A stretch of 41,583 bases of DNA from JAJNBK01 sp035642715 (GTDB taxonomy: Archaea; Thermoproteota; Nitrososphaeria; Nitrososphaerales; Nitrososphaeraceae), in assembly GCA_035642715.1 (NCBI GenBank), contig DASQRW010000063.1:1-41583 (forward strand). The letters run 5' to 3'. Shown here in pieces: positions 34,830-41,583 of this stretch. Below the pieces are notes generated by a model. It saw nothing but the letters and a program-made list of their open reading frames with translations, had not been told where the DNA came from and did not search any database. The stretch's first letter is position 1; each line of letters starts with the position of its first letter. Both the position numbers and the translations under genes were made by a program.

Positions 34830-35924
34830 CGCAAGGAATTTCTTAGATAAGAACTTGCTGAATACTATCATCACTTATTAACCTAATGATACCTCTTATC
34901 GATTTTATGAATATTTTATTTTTGGAATATTCTTGATTAGATGATGATGTGTTTATTTATCATTAATCGTTAAATGAAATATTTACATCTTGATATGCTA
35001 TCTATCGCAAGACCTTTTCTAGAATTCCTATGCATCAAATATATCGCTCTCATGTGTTCCATGGAATTCTACAATTATGCAAAAAGGGATAGGATAATAC
35101 TTTTGTATTTTCAACATATTAATTTTTACTGTATATATCAAATACATAATCCGTTGTTACATTGCAAGGTAGAACTAGCCAGGACATATACCAGTGACTT
35201 TATTAAATATTGTCTGCCTGGTTAATGCTGCCTCCTGTATGGCATAAATGATGACATGAATTAGAATTATCATTAGTCAAAAAACCTACTATGGTGATCC
35301 CATATAACTCGATTGAAATACACCGAGTTAAAGAAATTTTATAATGGACTTGAAGAATTCTTTCAAATTCAATTATATCGTAATCGCTACATTATAAAAT
35401 AATATATGAATGCTGATAGGCTTAAGTTTCTTTCATGCTAACAAAAGAAAAAAATTATTAGTCTAATGTTATGACCAGCTCTTTTTTTCAATTATTCTTA
35501 TTCCCATATATCTCAAAGTATGATAGATGTTATTTAACATCTCTCGATTTTTCTATTGTCATCTCGATAGCTTTAGGTAGAATGAGGTGCATCCAATAAA
35601 CAAATGTCAAAATAATATTTTTAACTTATAATGCAAACTATCAGAAGAAAGGTTCTATCTACGAAAATATTCTTGAATTATCAATTATAATTGAAAATCG
35701 ATCGATTAATATATAGTCTGTGCAGTCTATAACAAAAGAAGAAAGAGACTAAAAAAAATTCCAACTAAAGTATTATTTCTTCTTGCCAAGATAGGATTAT
35801 CACCAACTATCACCAACTCACTTTATTTGAACCAAATATTGTTATTATTTAAAATACATGCATAATTGTCAAACATGATAATCAAGTAAGTATGTGTATA
35901 CATATATCATTTAGACGGGTATTA
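34830..35924. other. 1.1-kb intergenic region
   Basis: No supported gene. An 83-codon plus-strand frame (34974-35225) is Cys/Tyr/Ile-rich with almost no Gly and is taken as spurious. Around 35295-35398 two short adjacent frames (MVIPYNSIEIHRVKEIL, and NGLEEFFQIQLYRNRYIIK) look protein-like and may be another remnant, without enough support to call. Confidence 0.4.
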
Positions 35925-38213
35925 TTACTTTTCAATACTCTTCCTATAGATTTGACTATGAGTCAAAATAGGTAGACTCATAGTAAATCTAGCTCCCTTT
36001 CCATCAGCATTATTCTCAGCCCATATCTTACCTCCATGAGCTTCAACAATACTGTTGGCAATAAACAATCCCAATCCAGTACCTTCAAAAGAATTTGAAG
36101 CAAACTTTGAAAATAACCTAGGAAACATTTCGGGACTTATTCCAGAACCTGTGTCTTTGATACTGATAACAACAACCTTATTACCTCTACTACTACCACC
36201 ACCATGATCATCATTTTGATCGTCTTGTTCTTCTTCTTCTTTGATTTGTGTAGTAACTCTAATAGTTCCTTTTTTAGTGAATTTAACAGCATTACTTAAC
36301 AGATTAGAAATAACTTGAGTCAACCTAGATCTATCTGCTTGTACAAAAATATTATTATTATTGTCTTGTTTATTATTAGGTTCATACAATATTTTTACAT
36401 TTTCACTGTTAAAGTCTTTCTTTACTATTATATCATTTATAGCGCTTGTTATCATTTCATTTAGGTTGAATTGTTGTTTATTTAGTATTAGTGAATTACT
36501 TTCAATTTTGGTAACATCTAAAATATCCTCTGTAAGCCTTTGCAGTCTTTTTGCATTTCTGATAATGGCATCTATTAATTCATTATATTGCTCTATTTTT
36601 CCTCTTTTTGAACTAAGAACTTCAGCCAATCCAAGTATCGGCTGAATAGGAGTACGCAACTCATGAGCTGCTATATTGATAAATTCCTTTTGCATCTTAT
36701 CATGAATTTTGAGTTGTTCATTGGCTAATTCAAGCTGTTTATTTGATTCTTCTAATTGTTCATATAATTTTGTTTCCTTCCAAAAACTCTCAAAAATAGA
36801 AATGTATGATGAAACAATTGACTTGCTATTAGAATATATAGTCAGGCCTGACGCATTGTAGGAATTATCTTCTGTATCATCTTTTAATTCTACAATAACA
36901 CATTCCTTTTTGTCAACTAATACTATAGTAATCCTAGTCTGTAGACTCTTATCTATGATCCTAATATCAACCTGAGGATATGTCGACTTTGCTTCCTCTG
37001 TTGTTGTTGTTGTTGTAATATCCTCATCTGCAGGAATTAGTACTCGTACCTTCGCGTTATGCTCCTCTGATGCTTCTTTTAATAATTGCAGCCCACCCAT
37101 TTCATTTTGGCGACGGACAGCATTCGCTGAGGAAAACATTATCAATACTTCTTCTTTTGCTGATTTTATAATACTCCAAGCACGTTTTATTCCTTCTTTT
37201 GGATTCGAAATAATCTCTATATTAGCTTGGTCAATTCCTTGTTCAATATCTCTTATTTTATCTGATGCATCAATCCCATTATTCCATAGCTCTTTGAAGA
37301 TAGAAGAAAAATGCTTTATATAGATGGGTTCATTGCTTGTTAAAAGAGTTCGAACCATCTTACCTCCTTTCATACTCTCTACTGTGGCGTTAAGTTCCTT
37401 ATCTCCAATTGCAAAACTCATTGGCGTTAGACTCTTTACATGCCTTATTTGCATTCCCAGGTTCAGAAATATTTTTACTAAATCTATACTTTCTGCCTCT
37501 ATGCTACAGACCCATCTTATCCCCTTACCTTCTCCTTTTCTATATTTATCCAATATTTTTTTATATAAATCAAAGAAGTTATTGTAAATTAACTGCATCC
37601 CACCAAAGGATGAAACAATTGATAATTCAGTACAAGTTTCTGCTAAATGTACTATTTGTTTAAAAATCTCATCATGATTTTCTAATACTTTGGATTCATA
37701 ATGTATGGCTCCTTCTTCTATTTCTCTAATTTTTTGTTCTGCTGGAGTTGCTGTATTCCATAAAGTATCAAAAATATATTGTCCTTGTTCTACAACCTCT
37801 CGGACATTGCTATATATTACCTGTGTTAATGGCTCTGCTTCTTTCAGAACTGTAGTTGCCATATATTCTGATTCACTTATGGCTATACCGCCTTTAACTC
37901 CATCCAGATGGCGAAGCTCATCTACTAATTTGATTAGCTCTTTACAGTGATCAATATTATCTTTTGTAATTTCAGTAAAAGCTCTTATTTTCCCACCTCT
38001 TCTTCTAATATCGATATATCCATTTCTATATTCTTTAATTTCAACTACTATGGATGGAGCACTATGGTCAAAACAAATATCCATTCTCTCTTTTACATTA
38101 GACATAAAATACACTCCTCTTCCTACAGCTTTTTCAATACCATATAATATCTCAGATTTATTTCCTGCTACATTGGGTGGAAAAGAAGGAATTGTCGTAT
38201 GGATATGATTCAC
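35925..38213 (-). CDS. soluble histidine kinase with three tandem PLD-like sensor modules
   Basis: A 762-residue cytosolic sensor kinase; no membrane helix. Residues about 17-168, 175-326 and 330-482 are three copies of one alpha/beta module, each ending in the same helix (YIFDTLWNTATPAEQKIREI; SIFKELWNNGIDASDKIRDI; SIFESFWKETKLYEQLEES). They resemble the C-terminal domain of the regulator at 24705. A short coiled coil leads to HisKA with phospho-acceptor His517 (AAHELRTPIQP) and an HATPase domain: N-box NLLSNAVKF, G1 KDTGSGI (Asp687), G2 GTGLGLFIA. Poly-Thr (400-405) and a Glu/Asp/Gly-rich insert lie in loops. The start is GTG 38213. No response regulator is adjacent. Ligand unknown. Confidence 0.85.
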   Translation of the reverse strand: MNHIHTTIPSFPPNVAGNKSEILYGIEKAVGRGVYFMSNVKERMDICFDHSAPSIVVEIKEYRNGYIDIRRRGGKIRAFTEITKDNIDHCKELIKLVDELRHLDGVKGGIAISESEYMATTVLKEAEPLTQVIYSNVREVVEQGQYIFDTLWNTATPAEQKIREIEEGAIHYESKVLENHDEIFKQIVHLAETCTELSIVSSFGGMQLIYNNFFDLYKKILDKYRKGEGKGIRWVCSIEAESIDLVKIFLNLGMQIRHVKSLTPMSFAIGDKELNATVESMKGGKMVRTLLTSNEPIYIKHFSSIFKELWNNGIDASDKIRDIEQGIDQANIEIISNPKEGIKRAWSIIKSAKEEVLIMFSSANAVRRQNEMGGLQLLKEASEEHNAKVRVLIPADEDITTTTTTEEAKSTYPQVDIRIIDKSLQTRITIVLVDKKECVIVELKDDTEDNSYNASGLTIYSNSKSIVSSYISIFESFWKETKLYEQLEESNKQLELANEQLKIHDKMQKEFINIAAHELRTPIQPILGLAEVLSSKRGKIEQYNELIDAIIRNAKRLQRLTEDILDVTKIESNSLILNKQQFNLNEMITSAINDIIVKKDFNSENVKILYEPNNKQDNNNNIFVQADRSRLTQVISNLLSNAVKFTKKGTIRVTTQIKEEEEQDDQNDDHGGGSSRGNKVVVISIKDTGSGISPEMFPRLFSKFASNSFEGTGLGLFIANSIVEAHGGKIWAENNADGKGARFTMSLPILTHSQIYRKSIEK

Positions 38214-38773
38214 ATTGTCTTATAAATACTAAGTTCCATCTATGGCTCTTTTCATACACTACATTGTTACCTCTTTTACTTTTTACATTTATCCATTCTG
38301 TATTAACCATAATGATCATTGTGAAAAATTAACAGTTTCCATATTATTGCCATATACTTTGTCTATATACATATACAAGATAGCTAACCCAAAGCAATAG
38401 TGACTTTATGAATATTTCTCTGATTGATCGATGTGGTATCACTAATGAGATCAGTATTGATATGAAGCATTTCATACAAGGAAATAATGAATAGAGAAAC
38501 ATTTGAGATTCCTATGTATGATTGCATAGTTATGATATTAATATTGAACCAATTTTAGTTTATTATTTTTAAGAGGTTTCAATTAATTTATACGAAATAT
38601 TATTTTACTAGGCTGGGGCCAATGCTGCCTTTATCATCTCTTCTCTTTTTATTTTTTCTTTATTCTTGTGCTGTTGTAGTTGTCATGATCATCGACTGTC
38701 ATTTATCTTTTAACATGAGCAACTTTCGATATACCAAGTGGTCTTAATTTTCAATTAAAAAGTTATATCTTAC
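38214..38773. other. 560-base intergenic region
   Basis: No supported gene. Very short minus-strand ATG frames near 38650-38690 are 10-17 codons and not credible alone. No repeat or hairpin was noted. Confidence 0.4.
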
Positions 38774-39952
38774 TTAATTTAACAACCGCCTAATCTCATT
38801 ACCTAAGACTGTTTTTATTATTTTTACCGCACCTTTTGCTCCCAACATTTTTGCTAAAGCTGATGAATGAAAATCAAAGTCACCTGTTTTTGAAAGTTGT
38901 TCAGTCTCTACTTGAGTTATGGTCGAAAATAATTCATCTATAGCTTCATTATCTAATCGTTCCAATAAACGTCTAGCAATAATCATCTTATCGAATTCCT
39001 CTTTGAAAATAGAAAACCAGTTTTTCTGATAGTCGTATAATAATTTGTCATTGTTTTGTTCTATAGCTTTAGCAATGGCCCTGCCAGCAAAAATTCCTCC
39101 CATTCCACAAGTATATATTCCTCCAGCAGTAGTAGGCTTAGTCTGCCCTGCAGCATCTCCGATTATTAGAGTTCGTCCATAAACAAAGGTTTCTAGCGGT
39201 CCCCTGACCCAAATTGGCGCGTATACCTTACGGATGACTGAATATGACTGTCCTTTACTATCCATATATGATTTTAAGGCATTTGCAGCATTGATCGATT
39301 TACCTGCAACGCCTACTTTTGCTTTTCCTCTACCTGTTGGAATAATCCATGCAAAGAATCCTGGATATCTTTCACTATCAAACTTGACCTCAATTGTATC
39401 CCGCTCAATCCATGAAGCATACACCTCATACTGAGCTGATTGCAATACTCCCTCTCTATTTCTCTGAAGAATTGATCTGACACCTCTGGCATCAACGAAA
39501 TAATTGCATTTTAGATTGCCTTCTGATGTTCTTACGTTGTAGTAGTGATGATGATCATCATTACCACAATCATTTTTTTTTGAGAGAGACCGCATAGAAC
39601 ACATAACTCGAATATCTCCTCCCATTCTTTGAGTTTGAAAAGCAATTTGTTTATCAAATACGCGTCGGTCAAGAACAATTACTTTTTGTTCTTCTGCATT
39701 CAATTCAAAATTTTTTGAATAAGAGAATATTCGTGCGTACTTAATTTTATTTTCAATTGCAGTACTTGATGGAATAATACCAAGATTTTGTATTCCATTA
39801 ATGCTTACAAGTCCGCCGCAATGCTCTGGCGTTCCAATTTCTGCATCCTCTTCAAGAATAGCAACGGATAGACCTTTTGCAGCTATTTCTCTGCCCGCCA
39901 ATAATCCTGAAACACTTCCTCCAGCGATGATTACATCATAATAATCAGACAT
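38774..39952 (-). CDS. geranylgeranyl reductase family FAD-dependent oxidoreductase
   Basis: Flavoprotein of the family that saturates geranylgeranyl chains, in archaea those of the ether membrane lipids (digeranylgeranylglycerophospholipid reductase). The N-terminal dinucleotide fold is DVIIAGGSVSGLLAGREIA with acidic strand end ILEEDAE; CGGLVS follows at the active site; the second FAD motif is IIGDAAGQTKPTTAGGIY. At 392 residues it matches the family. ATG 39952 (MSDYYDVII) is preferred; GTG 39961 would add three residues. It stands alone. Other family members act on chlorophyll or quinone chains, so substrate is inferred. Confidence 0.88.
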   Translation of the reverse strand: MSDYYDVIIAGGSVSGLLAGREIAAKGLSVAILEEDAEIGTPEHCGGLVSINGIQNLGIIPSSTAIENKIKYARIFSYSKNFELNAEEQKVIVLDRRVFDKQIAFQTQRMGGDIRVMCSMRSLSKKNDCGNDDHHHYYNVRTSEGNLKCNYFVDARGVRSILQRNREGVLQSAQYEVYASWIERDTIEVKFDSERYPGFFAWIIPTGRGKAKVGVAGKSINAANALKSYMDSKGQSYSVIRKVYAPIWVRGPLETFVYGRTLIIGDAAGQTKPTTAGGIYTCGMGGIFAGRAIAKAIEQNNDKLLYDYQKNWFSIFKEEFDKMIIARRLLERLDNEAIDELFSTITQVETEQLSKTGDFDFHSSALAKMLGAKGAVKIIKTVLGNEIRRLLN

Positions 39953-40523
39953 AAATAACACATAAGTAATATCGGAGGGTAAATTATACTATTATAATCA
40001 AAAGAGATAATCTGACGTTAATAATACTTTACCTACCCTCTAATGGGTATTTTATGTGTGCTTTTATTCTTCTTATGTGACCAAATCTGGGCAAAATTTA
40101 TCATGATGATGATAAGATCAAAATAAAATAGAAAAGCAAAAAAGACCATTTACAGGTGACAGAAAAAAATCGCGTGGAAATATAATTGCCGAATATAATG
40201 TTATATGTAAATATTAGAAAACGCAGCAAATAAACTTATAAAGCATCATTGAAAAGCAAGTTGGCCAATTTGACTGACAAATGATTGATTGCCTGAAATG
40301 CCAATCAATAGATATGCAAAAGATGAGTCACACAGAGATACTCATCTTTAAATCTAGATATGCGTTGAAGTAAAAAAGTGTGTAAAAAAAGTTGTTCTAA
40401 AACAGATAACAACATTACTTTTGAACTGTAATTATACCTAGAGAGAATATCTAACTAGATGTTTCTGATAAGCCATCTGACCACACTATGATTAAAGAGC
40501 TCGTATAAAAAACAACCATCAGT
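39953..40523. other. 570-base intergenic region with two hairpins
   Basis: No gene seen. Besides the hairpin pair described separately, a near-palindrome TTATCATGATGATGATAA lies at 40099-40116. Confidence 0.4.
40284..40349. promoter_or_regulatory. pair of adjacent perfect inverted repeats
   Basis: ATTGATTG (40284-40291) pairs with CAATCAAT (40302-40309), eight bases with a ten-base loop; then AAAGATGAGT (40319-40328) pairs with ACTCATCTTT (40340-40349), ten bases with an eleven-base loop. They lie 175 bases past the 3' end of the RTX gene and over 330 bases before the reductase start. They could be a 3' processing or termination structure, a small structured RNA or operators. Confidence 0.5.
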
Positions 40524-41210
40524 TTAGAGACGTTCTCTTACATCTTCACAGTTGTTTGTGTGTGTATCACCTTTACTTGGCTCAAAATCTATTATCACAT
40601 CAAGACCATCTCCACAGTCAAAATAATCTGCGCCATCTCCACCCTCAAGTAGATCATTTCCATCCTCTCCATACATTTCATCATTACCTTCTCCAGCTAC
40701 TAGAAAGTCATCCTCAAATCCTGCGAAAATAACATCATCTCCTCTTCCAGCATACAGTTCATCTCCTCCTGCGCCACCTTGTAGATTATCATCACCACCA
40801 TTACCAAATAACCTATCATTGCCTAAACGACCCTGCAGTACATCACTAGCAGATTTACCATACATTATATCATCTAGATCACATCCAAGCATTATATCTG
40901 ACTTGTCAGTACCATCAGTGGTAATAATACTACCAGCAGAACAAGCTGCCTCTATTACGTTATAACGCGAGTATAATGAAGATCCATGCGCATCTTCATT
41001 ACGATTCGAATCATCATGATTATTACCTATGGCAAGAGATGATACAGTACTTGCAAATGGTAAAAATAAGTCCTCTGATCCATCATCAGCTCTTACAGTC
41101 ACATATGGGACTGAAAAACCAGCAAATATTAAAAATAAGCTAACAACTGTTGCTATTATCATAGTTGATAAACAAAATTTTCTAGACATCGGAGATAACT
41201 GCCCTTTCAT
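40524..41210 (-). CDS. exported RTX-type calcium-binding repeat protein
   Basis: An N-terminal hydrophobic segment (residues about 12-37, SRKFCLSTMIIATVVSLFLI) looks like a signal peptide or membrane anchor. Residues about 100-205 hold nine-residue RTX-like repeats of the GGxGxDxLx type (RLGNDRLFG, GNGGDDNLQ, GGAGGDELYA, GRGDDVIF, GEGNDEMYG, EDGNDLLEG, GDGADYF), which form a calcium-binding beta-roll. Four cysteines (90, 110, 199, 221) flank the repeats and could pair outside the cell. No catalytic domain is attached. RTX repeats are best known in bacteria; acquisition by transfer is possible. ATG 41210 is used; ATG 41189 is an alternative. Confidence 0.85.
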   Translation of the reverse strand: MKGQLSPMSRKFCLSTMIIATVVSLFLIFAGFSVPYVTVRADDGSEDLFLPFASTVSSLAIGNNHDDSNRNEDAHGSSLYSRYNVIEAACSAGSIITTDGTDKSDIMLGCDLDDIMYGKSASDVLQGRLGNDRLFGNGGDDNLQGGAGGDELYAGRGDDVIFAGFEDDFLVAGEGNDEMYGEDGNDLLEGGDGADYFDCGDGLDVIIDFEPSKGDTHTNNCEDVRERL

Positions 41211-41583
41211 GTATATTAACCAATTCTAATCATACTCCTATAGTATAAGTATAAGAAATATGATAGAACAATATTATACAAAATTACTTTTATTAATTGT
41301 AACATTTAATATTTTACAATTGCATAACTATTTTTGAACTGATATGATTTGCTACTCATCACACAATAGAAAATAAAAGGGGATATTTCAGCAGAAAAAT
41401 ATTACATTATCTATCATATATATACATACAACTATTCGATTAGGGCTCTGTTAACTTAAGAACATCATCTCATTTTGAATAAGTTTATTATGAATATCCG
41501 CAAACATGGTCAACTAATTTATAACATGATATAATTTGCACCTTTTCTTCTTAGTACAAGGAAAGTAATCATCAAAACTTTCA
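41211..41583. other. right-edge intergenic sequence
   Basis: AT-rich; presumably carries the RTX gene promoter. A minus-strand frame entering from the edge (41514-41582, ESFDDYFPCTKKKRCKLYHV and on) could be the 3' end of a gene beyond the window, but 23 codons are too few to decide. Confidence 0.35.

Noticed and set aside
34974..35225. 83-codon plus-strand frame
   Set aside because: Almost no Gly, many Cys/Tyr/Ile, no ribosome-binding site and no protein-like pattern.
35295..35398. Two adjacent short plus-strand frames (MVIPYNSIEIHRVKEIL; NGLEEFFQIQLYRNRYIIK)
   Set aside because: Could be a frameshifted remnant, but there is no family pattern and each piece is under 25 codons.
41514..41582. 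Possible 3' end of a gene entering from the right edge
   Set aside because: Only 23 codons visible, and a second frame on the same strand is equally open.

Overview
The window is AT-rich archaeal DNA, best explained as a chromosome segment of a Nitrososphaerota (Thaumarchaeota), most likely a soil-type ammonia oxidiser of the Nitrososphaerales. The evidence is the gene set: a eukaryotic-type topoisomerase IB, archaeal Cdc48, aEF-1beta, archaeal-type AspRS, coenzyme F420 genes cofG/cofH, SufS/SufU, UbiA-type lipid enzymes, a membrane protein with two blue-copper domains, lone Lrp/AsnC ligand-binding and winged-helix proteins, and long, gene-poor intergenic stretches. No amo, rRNA or replication-origin gene is present, so the genus cannot be fixed from this window.

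Layout. 1-4.3 kb: the start of a CsaA/MetRS-type tRNA-binding protein leaving the left edge, a membrane GT2 glycosyltransferase, the overlapping cofG-cofH pair, and a lone Lrp/AsnC ligand-binding domain. 4.5-12 kb: an MrfA/Hrq1-like helicase, topoisomerase IB, a CBS-pair/zinc-finger protein and tRNA-Met(CAT), separated by long gene-poor spacers. 12.3-17.5 kb: a NUDIX hydrolase, an orphan protein, a PAP2 phosphatase, the sufS-sufU operon, and an orphan oligopeptide ABC ATPase whose 5' end is broken. 17.8-24.7 kb: a NusA-like KH protein and aspS in one operon; a JAMM metalloprotease and bis-cupredoxin protein on the other strand; a small winged-helix gene with a palindrome at its promoter; heme o synthase ctaB; and a second UbiA prenyltransferase. 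24.7-31.6 kb: a regulatory and decayed region with two related winged-helix regulators, an MFS transporter, a small conserved protein, small ORFs and three probable gene remnants (a fourth lies at 10.7 kb). 31.8-34.5 kb: a tight operon for a zinc-ribbon protein, aEF-1beta and Cdc48. 35.9-41.2 kb: a soluble histidine kinase with three tandem sensor modules, a geranylgeranyl reductase and an exported RTX-type calcium-binding repeat protein.

How the genes connect. Most encode housekeeping functions: F420 synthesis, Fe-S assembly, isoprenoid lipids and heme, translation, and protein or DNA maintenance. The less usual material is regulatory. The three-module histidine kinase and the winged-helix regulator at 24.7 kb appear to share one ligand-sensing domain. 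The spacers carry palindromes, hairpins, candidate microproteins and decayed coding sequence, including one remnant whose first frameshift is exactly explained by an 8-bp tandem duplication. I did not find a convincing new multi-gene defence or mobile system; no transposase, integrase, CRISPR array or toxin-antitoxin pair was recognised.
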